Shown: piece after piece, positions 52,024 through 59,552 of the stretch
Layout: every line of letters starts with the position of its first letter
Position numbering within the stretch: position 1 is the first letter of the stretch
Assembly (NCBI GenBank): GCA_965204235.1
Contig: OZ241979.1
Coordinates: 1,054,001 to 1,118,000, forward strand
Reading direction: 5' to 3'
Length of the DNA: 64,000 nt
From: JAJDTQ01 sp965204235
GTDB taxonomy: Bacteria; Desulfobacterota; Binatia; UBA9968; JAJDTQ01
Translations under genes and position numbers: made by a program
The notes under the pieces: generated by a model
Database searches by the model: none
The model's input: the letters and a program-made list of their open reading frames with translations, nothing else
Told to the model about the DNA's origin: nothing

Positions 52024-52066
52024 GCGTCGGCGTGGCAGCCGTCCCGTCCCGATGCCGGAGACGGGG
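52024..52066 (-). repeat. Scrap of the paralogue 3'-coding end
   Basis: GTCGGCGTGGCAGCCGTCCC, GTCCCGATGCCGGAGACGGG matches, with few changes, the 3'-coding segment of the tandem genes at 46763-46802 and 48981-49020 (Val-Ser-Gly-Ile-Arg-Thr-Gly region). It is the only piece of the gene left at this place. Confidence 0.6.
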
Positions 52067-52098
52067 CCCTTCGTGAACCCCGTTCGCGGGACACCGCA

Positions 52099-52530
52099 CT
52101 AGAAATCCATCCGGTACAGCATCCAGTACACGACCACGCCGGTCACCGACACGTACAACCACAGCGGCAGGGTCCAGCGCGCGATGGCGCGGTGTCGGTC
52201 GAACCGCTGGCGCAGCGCCCGCACGACGGTGACGAGGATCAGGGGACCCATGGCCGTGGCGAGGACCGTGTGGGACACGAGCACCGCGAAATAGATGGTC
52301 CGGATCCAGCCCTGGCCCTGGAAACGGACGGAACCCACGCTGAAGTGGTACACGAGGTAGGAGGCCAGGAACAGCGCCGAACTGCCCAACGCGGCCAGCA
52401 TGCAGCGCCTGTGCGCGGCCATGCGGCGCCACCGGACGAAGAAGTAGCCGGTCAGGAGCAGGACCGCGCTGACCGAGTTGAGCAGCGCGTTCAGGTGAGG
52501 GAGCGACGCGACGGAGATCAACGGAAGCAT
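52099..52530 (-). CDS. DUF420 membrane protein (CtaM/YozB-like oxidase maturation factor)
   Basis: A 143-residue, four-helix protein of the DUF420 family, recognised by Leu-Pro-His-Leu-Asn-Ala-Leu-Leu-Asn, Ala-Ala-His-Arg-Arg-Cys-Met-Leu-Ala-Ala, Tyr-Leu-Val-Tyr-His-Phe, and Leu-Ser-His-Thr-Val-Leu-Ala. In Gram-positive bacteria CtaM/YozB is needed for maturation of heme-copper oxidases; the conserved His residues suggest heme or copper handling. ATG 52530 begins the recognised family; longer frames add 30 basic residues. Last gene of the oxidase operon. Confidence 0.85.
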   Translation of the reverse strand: MLPLISVASLPHLNALLNSVSAVLLLTGYFFVRWRRMAAHRRCMLAALGSSALFLASYLVYHFSVGSVRFQGQGWIRTIYFAVLVSHTVLATAMGPLILVTVVRALRQRFDRHRAIARWTLPLWLYVSVTGVVVYWMLYRMDF

Positions 52531-52654
52531 CGACCGCGACCGGGACCCGTCCGACCGGGCGAACCGCGGCGAGAGGCAGGGAGGACCGTTTTCGGGCGCA
52601 TCCGGGGAGCGGGTTTCCATCCCGCCCGCGCCTGCGGCCTTCGGCCCCGCACCG

Positions 52655-52942
52655 TCAGACGAGCTCCGGAACGAGCATGAGGATCAGGAACACGCACAGG
52701 ATCACGGGGATCACGGCGATCCACCAGATGACGACCTTCTCGAACTTGAGGTGCATGAAGTAAACCGCCACCAGCGTGGCCTTCACCACCGCCAGCAGCA
52801 CCAGTGAGACGAGGATGACCCACTTGGGCACCGGCAGGTAGATCACCCCCACCTCGACCACGGTGAAGGCAAAGAGCCAGCCGAACACGGCCAGGTAGTT
52901 GGGGTCCTCGTGGGTTTCCTTGTGGATTGCTGTGTCTGCCAT
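52655..52942 (-). CDS. coxD: Cytochrome c oxidase subunit IV-like protein
   Basis: A 95-residue protein with three membrane helices and the Tyr-Phe-Met-His-Leu-Lys-Phe-Glu motif typical of prokaryotic COX4/CyoD-type subunits. It stabilises the CuB site of subunit I. An 18-bp gap separates it from the upstream subunit III gene on this strand. Confidence 0.85.
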   Translation of the reverse strand: MADTAIHKETHEDPNYLAVFGWLFAFTVVEVGVIYLPVPKWVILVSLVLLAVVKATLVAVYFMHLKFEKVVIWWIAVIPVILCVFLILMLVPELV

Positions 52943-52960
52943 GGCTGGTTCTCCGTATCG

Positions 52961-53578
52961 TTACAAGAGGTACACGAAGGTGAAGATCAGGATCCACACG
53001 AGATCGACGAAATGCCAGTAGAGACCGGCGATCTCCACCACCGAAGCGTTGTCCGCATGGATACGACCGGTCATCCCGCCCACGAGGATCACCGCGAGGT
53101 AAACGACCCCGCCGAACACGTGCATGCCGTGGAACCCCGTCATGATGTAGAAGGTATCGCCGAACACCGGCGAGCCGAAGGCGTTCTCCGAGATCGTCAC
53201 GCCCTCGTGGATCAGGTGCGTCCATTCGTATGCCTGCAACCCGAGGAAAGCCGTCCCGCCGAGGACCGTGAGCAACAGGAACTTCACGAACTCCTGCCGG
53301 TTCCCGCGCTTGATGCCGGACAGGGCCAACACCATGGTGACGCTGCTGCAAATGAGCAGGAACGTCATGGCCGCGGTCAGGTTGATGCCGAGCACTTCCG
53401 CGGGCACGGGCCAATTGTCCGAGGCCATGCGCATGATGCCGAAGGTCACGATCAGCGTGCCGAAGGTCATGGCGTCGCCGGCAAGGAAGATCCACATCCC
53501 CAGCTTGCCCCAGCTCTCCGGCGTGAGGGGGGACTCCGCGGGCTCGGCACCGGGATGTAACGTCGCTGCGTCGCTCAT
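52961..53578 (-). CDS. coxC: Cytochrome c oxidase subunit III (copy 1)
   Basis: A 205-residue, five-helix subunit III of the short type: Gly-Met-Trp-Ile-Phe-Leu-Ala-Gly-Asp, Gly-Leu-Gln-Ala-Tyr-Glu-Trp, Gly-Phe-His-Gly-Met-His-Val-Phe-Gly-Gly, and Tyr-Trp-His-Phe-Val-Asp-Leu-Val-Trp near the C-terminus, with the conserved Glu in the Tyr-Glu-Trp helix. ATG 53578 is preceded by GGAGAACG. The second subunit III gene lies upstream in the operon; together they give two COX3-type polypeptides. Confidence 0.9.
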   Translation of the reverse strand: MSDAATLHPGAEPAESPLTPESWGKLGMWIFLAGDAMTFGTLIVTFGIMRMASDNWPVPAEVLGINLTAAMTFLLICSSVTMVLALSGIKRGNRQEFVKFLLLTVLGGTAFLGLQAYEWTHLIHEGVTISENAFGSPVFGDTFYIMTGFHGMHVFGGVVYLAVILVGGMTGRIHADNASVVEIAGLYWHFVDLVWILIFTFVYLL

Positions 53579-53673
53579 CGAACGTTCTCCTTTTCTGACG
53601 ATGGGAAGCCGGTCCTGCCCGCGGCCCAAGGCGCGAGATCATGGCCGGTCGAAGCCTTGCCCATGCTTCCTCC

Positions 53674-54342
53674 TCAATACAGATAGACGAGGCCGTAGAG
53701 CACCGGCCACAGGACCACCACGAACGTCCAGTACATGGCGCACGTCTCGACGCCCACCGTGCGGCCCGACGCAAAGCGTCCCCGCCGGGCGAGCATCCAG
53801 ACCACGCCCACCCACACCAGCGCTCCCAGCACGTGAAGCCCGTGCAACCCGATCAGCGCGTAGAACGTAGAACCGTAGAGGCCGCTCCACAGGGTCAGGC
53901 CGAACCCGATCAACCGGACCCACTCGTACCCCTGTATGGCGAGGAACAGCGTCCCCAGGGCCGCAGTCGCGAGAAGCCAGCCCGACAACCGGACCTGCTC
54001 CCGCAGACGGGCCGCCAGCGACGCCCGTTGCATGGCCAGGCCGCTGAACAGCAGCACCAGGGTGTTGCACCCGGTGACCCAGACCGGCAGCCGCGGCTGC
54101 GACGGCGGCGGCCAGACCTCGCTGCTCAGACGCAACACCAGGAACGCGCCGATGAATCCGGCGAAGAACATCACTTCCGCGCCGATGAACATCATCACGC
54201 CCAGCCTCGCGTTGCTGACCGCCGGTTCCGGGCGGGGCCGCGGAGGCGGGCCTTCGCCGAAGGCCGGCGCACGCTCGACGCCGCCGGATCCGTCGTCCGC
54301 TCCGTCATCCGTGAGTACCCTTGCCGCCGAGTCCCTTGCCAT
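53674..54342 (-). CDS. Cytochrome c oxidase subunit III-like (copy 2)
   Basis: A 222-residue second COX3-fold protein with a hydrophilic N-terminal 40 residues, then Met-Met-Phe-Ile-Gly-Ala-Glu-Val-Met-Phe-Phe-Ala-Gly, Gln-Gly-Tyr-Glu-Trp, Gly-Leu-His-Gly-Leu-His-Val and Cys-Ala-Met-Tyr-Trp-Thr-Phe-Val-Val near the C-terminus. Here Trp-Thr replaces the Trp-His of copy 1. It may form a split or alternative subunit III, or act in assembly. ATG 54342 lies 31 bp after the 37-aa ORF. Confidence 0.85.
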   Translation of the reverse strand: MARDSAARVLTDDGADDGSGGVERAPAFGEGPPPRPRPEPAVSNARLGVMMFIGAEVMFFAGFIGAFLVLRLSSEVWPPPSQPRLPVWVTGCNTLVLLFSGLAMQRASLAARLREQVRLSGWLLATAALGTLFLAIQGYEWVRLIGFGLTLWSGLYGSTFYALIGLHGLHVLGALVWVGVVWMLARRGRFASGRTVGVETCAMYWTFVVVLWPVLYGLVYLY

Positions 54343-54373
54343 GGGCGTCGTCCGATCATCCGGCGCCGGACCG

Positions 54374-54487
54374 CTAGTACACCACCAGGAAGACCACGGT
54401 GGCGAGGATGTAGCTCACCGCCGCGGCCCCGATCACGAGCCCCAGGCGGGCGTTCCTTGCGGACGCCGATGGGTTCCATGGCCTCAT
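54374..54487 (-). CDS. Small single-helix membrane protein of the oxidase operon (37 aa)
   Basis: The ORF from ATG 54487 to TAG 54376-54374 starts one base after the ctaB stop (TGACATG). The product has a basic N-terminus (Ser-Ala-Arg-Asn-Ala-Arg) and one helix, Leu-Gly-Leu-Val-Ile-Gly-Ala-Ala-Ala-Val-Ser-Tyr, Ile-Leu-Ala-Thr-Val-Val-Phe-Leu-Val-Val-Tyr. It resembles in size and place the 'cytochrome oxidase small assembly protein' genes and single-helix CcoQ/subunit IV-like peptides. Missed by common length cut-offs. Confidence 0.7.
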   Translation of the reverse strand: MRPWNPSASARNARLGLVIGAAAVSYILATVVFLVVY

Positions 54488-54488
54488 G

Positions 54489-55391
54489 TCAGACCGGTAT
54501 CCTGTCCAGAGCCAGGGCGACGAAGAGCAGCGGCAGGTAGAACAGCGAGGCAAAGAGCAGATGCCGGGCGCTGGCTGCCGACCTCAGGGCCGCCAACCTG
54601 ACGGAAAAAACCAGGAACGCGGCTCCCAACAGGATGGCCGCGAAGTAATAGACCGGACCGGCGAAACCCAGGAGCGTGGGCATCAGGCTCACCGCCAGCA
54701 ACGCCAGGCAATGGCAGACGGCCTGTATGCCCGTGCTCTTCCCCTCACCGTCCACCACCGGCAGGAACCGGATGCCCGCAGACCGGAAGTCCTCGCGATA
54801 GAGCCGGGCGATGGCGAGGTTGTGGGGGATCTGCCACAGGTAGAGTATCCCGAACAGGATCCCGGCCTCCTGGCCGAGGGCGCCCTGGGCGGCGGTCCAG
54901 CCAACCACCGGAGGAAGCGCCCCGGGCACCGCGCCGATCACGCTGCACAGGGAGGACACCCGCTTGAAGGGCGTGTACAGGAACAGGTACGTGACCGAGA
55001 TGACCGCGGTCAGGAGCGCGCTCAGGAGGTTGACCGCCGCCGCCAGCAACGACAGTCCGCCGGCCAGGAGAACGCTTCCGAACAGGACGCACTCCAACGG
55101 CTGGACCCTCCCCTCGGGGATGGGCCGGCGCCGGGTGCGTTCCATGGCGGCGTCGATGTCCCGTTCCAGGGCTTGGTTGAGGGCGAGGGTCCCGCCCGCG
55201 GCCAGGGCCGTGCCGAGCACCGCATGCAACAGCACGAGATAGTCCGGAAGGGACTCGGAGCCCATGTAGAAACCCACCAGGGTGGTCATCAGGACCATCA
55301 GCACGAGCCTCGGCTTGGTGAGCTCCAGGTAGTCCATCAGCCGCCGGACGTGGGTGGCGCCCACGGCGCAGGTCTCGGTCCGAAGGGTCAC
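54489..55391 (-). CDS. ctaB: Protoheme IX farnesyltransferase (heme O synthase)
   Basis: Attaches a farnesyl group to heme B to give heme O. The 300-residue UbiA-fold protein has Leu-Thr-Lys-Pro-Arg, Asn-Gln-Ala-Leu-Glu-Arg-Asp-Ile-Asp-Ala-Ala-Met-Glu-Arg-Thr (first Asp-rich motif), Tyr-Thr-Pro-Phe-Lys-Arg, Trp-Gln-Ile-Pro-His and a second Asp-rich region Tyr-Arg-Glu-Asp-Phe. The start is GTG 55391, overlapping the ctaA stop as GTGA, which gives the usual length. Confidence 0.92.
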   Translation of the reverse strand: MTLRTETCAVGATHVRRLMDYLELTKPRLVLMVLMTTLVGFYMGSESLPDYLVLLHAVLGTALAAGGTLALNQALERDIDAAMERTRRRPIPEGRVQPLECVLFGSVLLAGGLSLLAAAVNLLSALLTAVISVTYLFLYTPFKRVSSLCSVIGAVPGALPPVVGWTAAQGALGQEAGILFGILYLWQIPHNLAIARLYREDFRSAGIRFLPVVDGEGKSTGIQAVCHCLALLAVSLMPTLLGFAGPVYYFAAILLGAAFLVFSVRLAALRSAASARHLLFASLFYLPLLFVALALDRIPV

Positions 55392-56308
55392 GCAGGCGCC
55401 CTCCCGGGGGCCGCGCCGCCCGCCGCAAGCAGGCGGCCGGCGCCGACCAGACGGAACGCCCACAACGTGGTCACCACGCTCAAGGCCAGCATCAGCGCTC
55501 CCACCACCACGTGGCCGGTGGTCAGGGCGACGGTCACGCCCGGCCGCCACGCCGCTCCCCACGACAGGAAACGAGCCGCATAGGAGCCGGCGCCCAGCGC
55601 GAGCTGCGCCGCCAGGAGCAGTCCCAGCGACGCCGACAGGGACCGGAAGACCGGCGCTTCGTCACCGAGTCGGAGCGCCTTCACGAACAGCAGGCCCGTC
55701 TGGACCGCCACCACCAGCGCCATCAGCACGTGCAGGACCACTGCGGCGCCGGTGTGGCGAATGACCGCCCCGAGCAGGCTCTGCACGTAGATCAGCAGCG
55801 TGGCGGCGAGACAGGACCACCGGAACATGGTCCAGCCCGCGTCCGCGAGCCTCGGCCGCACGTCCGACCACCGGCGTGAGGTGAACAGCGCCATGGCCAC
55901 CATGAGGCCGAAGAACGCCTGGGCCAGCGCCGCGTGGACGATGGCGAAGTCCGCTTGCAGCCACACCACCCGAAGTCCCCCCACGACGCCCTGGACCGTT
56001 ACCAGCACCAGCGCCGCGGCCCCCGTCCAGCGGACCCACGCCCGAGGCTCCTTCCACCACAGGCACACCGCAAGCGCCAGCGTCAGGAAACCGACGCCGG
56101 ACGCCACCAGACGATGGCTGTGCTCGTAGAATACGCCGTCCACCATTCGCGCCCACGGGAACAGGAACATGTTGTGGCCGAAGGTCGTGGGCCAGTCCGG
56201 GACCGCGAGCCCCGCGCCCTTGCTCGTGACCAGGGCGCCCACGAACAGCAGGAAGAGGGTGGCGCCGGCCGTGGTCAGCGCCAACCGATGGAGCCAGGCG
56301 TCGGCCAT
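55388..56308 (-). CDS. ctaA: Heme A synthase
   Basis: Oxidises the C8 methyl of heme O to the formyl of heme A. The 306-residue protein has the catalytic Glu62-His63-Ser-His65-Arg66 motif, Gly-His-Asn at residue 44, Ile-Val-His, Ile-Arg-His-Thr-Gly-Ala-Ala-Val-Val-Leu-His and Thr-Gly-His, i.e. the two-domain eight-helix heme-binding pattern. An in-frame TTG 56329 overlaps the coxA stop (TTGA); I chose ATG 56308, which has GAGG nine bases upstream and fits family N-termini. Confidence 0.9.
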   Translation of the reverse strand: MADAWLHRLALTTAGATLFLLFVGALVTSKGAGLAVPDWPTTFGHNMFLFPWARMVDGVFYEHSHRLVASGVGFLTLALAVCLWWKEPRAWVRWTGAAALVLVTVQGVVGGLRVVWLQADFAIVHAALAQAFFGLMVAMALFTSRRWSDVRPRLADAGWTMFRWSCLAATLLIYVQSLLGAVIRHTGAAVVLHVLMALVVAVQTGLLFVKALRLGDEAPVFRSLSASLGLLLAAQLALGAGSYAARFLSWGAAWRPGVTVALTTGHVVVGALMLALSVVTTLWAFRLVGAGRLLAAGGAAPGRAPA

Positions 56309-56325
56309 CCCCTCGGGCCTCGGGC

Positions 56326-58068
56326 TCAATGCCCCGCGGCAGCCGCGGCGCCGAGCGGTCGGTCCTGGGGCAGCCAGTCTTCCCGGACCTCCGGAGAGCT
56401 GTATTCATAGGGGCCGCGGTAAACCTGCGGCAGGGCCGCGAAGTTCCCGTGGGGCGGCGGCGAAGGCGCCGACCACTCCAGCGTGTTCGCCTCCCAGGGA
56501 TTGTCGGACGCCTTCTCGCCGGCGAAGAGGCTCCAGAGGAAGTTCGCGAGGAAGGGTACCTGGGACACGGCGAGGCAGAACGCGCTGACGGTGATGAACA
56601 CGTTCATGTCCCCGAACTGCTCCAGGTACTCGTACTGCATGGGGTTGTAGATACGGCGGATGTGCCCTCCCACGCCCAGGAAGTGCATGGGGAAGAACGT
56701 CAGGTTGAAGAACACGTAGGTGCCCGCGAAGTGCACCACGCCCCAGGTCCTGTTCATGGTGCGCCCGAACATCTTCGGGAACCAGAAATAGATGGCGGCG
56801 AACATGGCGAAGATGATCCCCGCCACCACGTAGTGGAAGTGCGCCACGATGAAGTAGGTGTCGTGGATGAAGATGTCCACGGGGGTGGACGCCATGAAGA
56901 CGCCGCTGAGACCTCCGATGACGAAGTTCGACACGAAACCGATGGCGAACAGCAGCGGCACCGTGAACCGGATGGAGCCGCCCCAGAGCGTGCCCAGCCA
57001 GTTGAAGGTCTTGATGGCCGACGGCACCGCGATGACCATGGTGGTGAGCATGAACGCGGTCCCCAGCAACGGGTTCATGCCGCTGACGAACATGTGGTGG
57101 CCCCAGACGATCCAGGAAAGGAAGGCGATGGCGATCATGGAGAAGGCCATGGCCCGATACCCGAAGATGGGCTTGCGCGAGAACACCGAGAGGATGTCGG
57201 AGGTGACCCCCATGGCGGGGAGCACCAGGATATAGACTTCCGGATGGCCGAAGAACCAGAACAGGTGCTGCCACAGGAGCGGCATCCCGCCCGCGGGCAC
57301 GAAGAAGTTGGTGGCGAAGACCCGGTCGAAGAAGAGCATCCCCAGGGCCGCGGTGAGGACCGGCAGGGCGAGCAGCAACAGGATGGCGGTGATGAACAGG
57401 GACCAGATGGAGAGGGGCATCCGGAAGTAGGTCATGCCCGGAGCCCTCATGTTGACCACCGTGGTGATGTAGTTGATGGAGCCCATCAGGGAGGAGAAAG
57501 CCAGCACGAACAGGCTCAGGACCCACAGGCTGATGCCCCATTCGACGCCCGTGTACACCGCCGGGCCGGAAAGGGGGGTGTAGGACGTCCATCCCGCGGC
57601 CGCGGCGCCGCCGACCACGAAGAAGCTCGCCAGCATGATGACGCCGGACACCGCGCCCACCCAGAAGGACAGCATGTTGAGCACCGGGAACGCCATGTCC
57701 CGGGCGCCGATCATGATGGGGATCAGGAAGTTGCCGAAGCCGCCCACCATGACGGGCATGACCACGAAGAAGATCATGATCGTGGCGTGCATGGTGAACA
57801 GCATGTTGTAGGTCTGCGGCGGGATGATCCCTTCGTACATGGTGGGCTCGGGCACCCACCCCAGACCGGGCACCTCGGTCTCCGGCCATGCGAGCTGCCA
57901 GCGGATCAGCATGGCGAGAAGACCGCCGATGAGGAGCATGAACAGCCCCAGGAAGAGGAACTGCCGCCCGATCATCTTGTGGTCGGTCGAAAAGACGTAG
58001 GTTTCCCAGAAGCCCGACGGTCCATGGGCCTCGTGGCCGGCGTGGGCGGATGCCGCTGCTTCGCTCAT
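56326..58068 (-). CDS. coxA: Cytochrome c oxidase subunit I (A1-type heme-copper oxidase)
   Basis: The 580-residue catalytic subunit with heme a, heme a3 and CuB. Seen: Thr-Met-His-Ala-Thr with the low-spin heme His, Trp-Gln-His-Leu-Phe-Trp-Phe-Phe-Gly-His-Pro-Glu-Val-Tyr with CuB His, D-channel Glu and the cross-linked Tyr, Trp-Gly-His-His with two CuB ligands, and His-Asp-Thr-Tyr...Ala-His-Phe-His-Tyr with heme ligands. The Glu of Gly-His-Pro-Glu-Val marks the A1 subtype. ATG 58068 follows GGAGGAAC. The enzyme indicates respiration with oxygen. Confidence 0.96.
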   Translation of the reverse strand: MSEAAASAHAGHEAHGPSGFWETYVFSTDHKMIGRQFLFLGLFMLLIGGLLAMLIRWQLAWPETEVPGLGWVPEPTMYEGIIPPQTYNMLFTMHATIMIFFVVMPVMVGGFGNFLIPIMIGARDMAFPVLNMLSFWVGAVSGVIMLASFFVVGGAAAAGWTSYTPLSGPAVYTGVEWGISLWVLSLFVLAFSSLMGSINYITTVVNMRAPGMTYFRMPLSIWSLFITAILLLLALPVLTAALGMLFFDRVFATNFFVPAGGMPLLWQHLFWFFGHPEVYILVLPAMGVTSDILSVFSRKPIFGYRAMAFSMIAIAFLSWIVWGHHMFVSGMNPLLGTAFMLTTMVIAVPSAIKTFNWLGTLWGGSIRFTVPLLFAIGFVSNFVIGGLSGVFMASTPVDIFIHDTYFIVAHFHYVVAGIIFAMFAAIYFWFPKMFGRTMNRTWGVVHFAGTYVFFNLTFFPMHFLGVGGHIRRIYNPMQYEYLEQFGDMNVFITVSAFCLAVSQVPFLANFLWSLFAGEKASDNPWEANTLEWSAPSPPPHGNFAALPQVYRGPYEYSSPEVREDWLPQDRPLGAAAAAGH

Positions 58069-58129
58069 CCTCGATGTTCCTCCTGTGCCTTCGGAGACGG
58101 GACCTTCCGGAAGGTCGGCCGCGGCCGGG

Positions 58130-58789
58130 TCAACCCTGCCCGGCGTTCTCCTCGAGGAATTTCCGGTAGTCTTCGGGCGTGTGCACGAACACCCATCCGA
58201 GCATCCCCGAATGGCCGAAGCCGCACAACTCCGCGCAGGGGAGCTCGTACTTCCCGGGCTTCGTGGCCTCGAACCAGACCAGGATGTTGCGCCCGGGGAC
58301 GGCGTCCTGCTTGACCCGGAAATTCGGGACGAAGAAGCTGTGGATCACGTCCGACGCCGTAAGCTGCACGTGCACCACCTTGTCCACCGGGACGTGCAAC
58401 TCGTTCTCGACCTGGATGTCGTCCTCGGTGTCCAGCCTGCCGTCGGGTCCCGGATGGACCACTTCCCAGTTGAACTGCTTCCCCACCACCCTGACCTCGT
58501 ACTCGGACGGCGGAGCGTAGATCTTGATCTCGCCCCAGGTGGAGATGCTCATGAACGAGAGCATGACGAGGATCACCGCGGGAATGACCGTCCAGGTGAC
58601 CTCCAGGGCGGTGTTGCCGTGGGAATAGACGGCCCTGCGCCCTTCCCTGTGCCGATACATGACGAGGAAGAGGATCATCACCACGGTGACGGCGATCAAC
58701 GCCGCGCCGGTGATGTAGTAGATGAGGTAGAACAGGTAGTCGATCTGAGCACCGTAAGTCGATACGTTCTCGGGGAGCCAGCGCATCAT
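58130..58789 (-). CDS. coxB: Cytochrome c oxidase subunit II
   Basis: The 219-residue electron-entry subunit with two N-terminal helices and a periplasmic cupredoxin domain. The CuA site Cys-Ala-Glu-Leu-Cys-Gly-Phe-Gly-His-Ser-Gly-Met is complete, with the upstream His in Val-Ile-His-Ser-Phe. There is no C-terminal cytochrome c domain, so this is an aa3- and not a caa3-type enzyme and needs a separate cytochrome c. ATG 58789 (MM doublet) is preceded by AGGAGG at a long spacing; a GTG at 58834 is possible. First gene of the operon. Confidence 0.93.
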   Translation of the reverse strand: MMRWLPENVSTYGAQIDYLFYLIYYITGAALIAVTVVMILFLVMYRHREGRRAVYSHGNTALEVTWTVIPAVILVMLSFMSISTWGEIKIYAPPSEYEVRVVGKQFNWEVVHPGPDGRLDTEDDIQVENELHVPVDKVVHVQLTASDVIHSFFVPNFRVKQDAVPGRNILVWFEATKPGKYELPCAELCGFGHSGMLGWVFVHTPEDYRKFLEENAGQG

Positions 58790-58928
58790 GGCAGGTTCGG
58801 AGCCTCCTCGTGGGATGGTCCCCTTTGCTAACACAAGTGCCTTGGCGTATCAAGGGTGAGGGAACCTGTCGGGAATCCCTGTTGTATTCGCGGACCGGCG
58901 GCGGTCCGGAAGGGAAACGGGTGCAAGG

Positions 58929-59384
58929 GTGCAAGTCTTCGTGCCGTGGGTCCACATACTCTCCTTCAGCGTCTGGCTGGGCGCCAACGTGTTCGTCCTG
59001 GGCATCCTCCTGCCGGCGAGCCGCGGGTTGCCGGTGGAGGCTCGCCGGAGCGTCTTGCGGAGAGCCGGCCGCGGCCTGAACCGGGTGGCGGCGGCGGCGG
59101 CGCCCGTGGCCATACTGTCCGGGGTCGGAGGGCTGCTCCTGCCGGGGACGCCTTCCCCGCTGGCGGCGGGCTCCGGCAGCCTGCTCGCGCTGGGCGCGAA
59201 GTCCGTCCTGGCCGCGGTCATGGCGCTGAACCACGGTCTCCAGGCGTTCCGGTACGACCCGGCGCCGGAAGGTCCCCTCGACGGCGCGAGCCGGAACCCG
59301 TGGTTGCGCCTCCTGGCGGCCAACGTGGTATTGGGAACCGTCGTGTTCCTCCTGGGCCTCTACCTCGACCGGACGGGCGTCTGA
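58929..59384 (+). CDS. CopD/DUF2269-like four-helix membrane protein
   Basis: A 151-residue membrane protein with four helices: His-Ile-Leu-Ser-Phe-Ser-Val-Trp-Leu-Gly-Ala-Asn in the first, Arg-Arg-Ala-Gly-Arg-Gly-Leu-Asn-Arg between, Ala-Lys-Ser-Val-Leu-Ala-Ala-Val-Met-Ala-Leu-Asn-His in the third. These His-containing helices resemble CopD and related copper or heme-linked membrane proteins. It is divergent from the oxidase operon (140 bp between starts), where a role in copper supply would fit. Start GTG 58929 has CAAGGG-like sequence only, so the start is uncertain. Repeat A7 begins at its stop. Confidence 0.7.
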   Translation: MQVFVPWVHILSFSVWLGANVFVLGILLPASRGLPVEARRSVLRRAGRGLNRVAAAAAPVAILSGVGGLLLPGTPSPLAAGSGSLLALGAKSVLAAVMALNHGLQAFRYDPAPEGPLDGASRNPWLRLLAANVVLGTVVFLLGLYLDRTGV

Positions 59385-59482
59385 GCGCGTCCTTCGACTT
59401 CGCTACGCTACGCTCAGGATGAACGGATATCTTCGCTTCGCTATGCTCAGGACGAACGGGGGCAATCGTTTCGGGTTTCCCG
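59384..59482 (+). repeat. Dispersed intergenic repeat, copy A7
   Basis: GCGCGTCCTTCGACTTCGC, TACGCTACGCTCAGGATGAA, then a second unit CTTCGCTATGCTCAGGACG and GGGGGCAATCGTTTCGGG. It starts right at the CopD-like gene's stop codon and continues into a short tandem repeat. Confidence 0.85.
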
Positions 59483-59532
59483 GAGAGCCTCTGAGGTTTC
59501 CCGGAGAGCCTCCTGAGGTTTCCCGGAGAGCC
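59474..59532 (+). repeat. Three-copy 21-22 bp tandem repeat
   Basis: GGTTTCCCGGAGAGCC occurs three times, starting at 59474, 59495 and 59517, joined by TCTGA/TCCTGA. The first unit continues the tail of repeat A7 (GGGTTTCC), so it seems to be an expansion of that tail. It ends 20 bp before the amidohydrolase start. Confidence 0.85.
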
Positions 59533-59552
59533 GCTCGAGAAAGGCGACCGCC

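Noticed and set aside
58130..58789. caa3-type oxidase with cytochrome c fused to subunit II
   Set aside because: The protein ends soon after the CuA motif and has no Cys-x-x-Cys-His heme c site.
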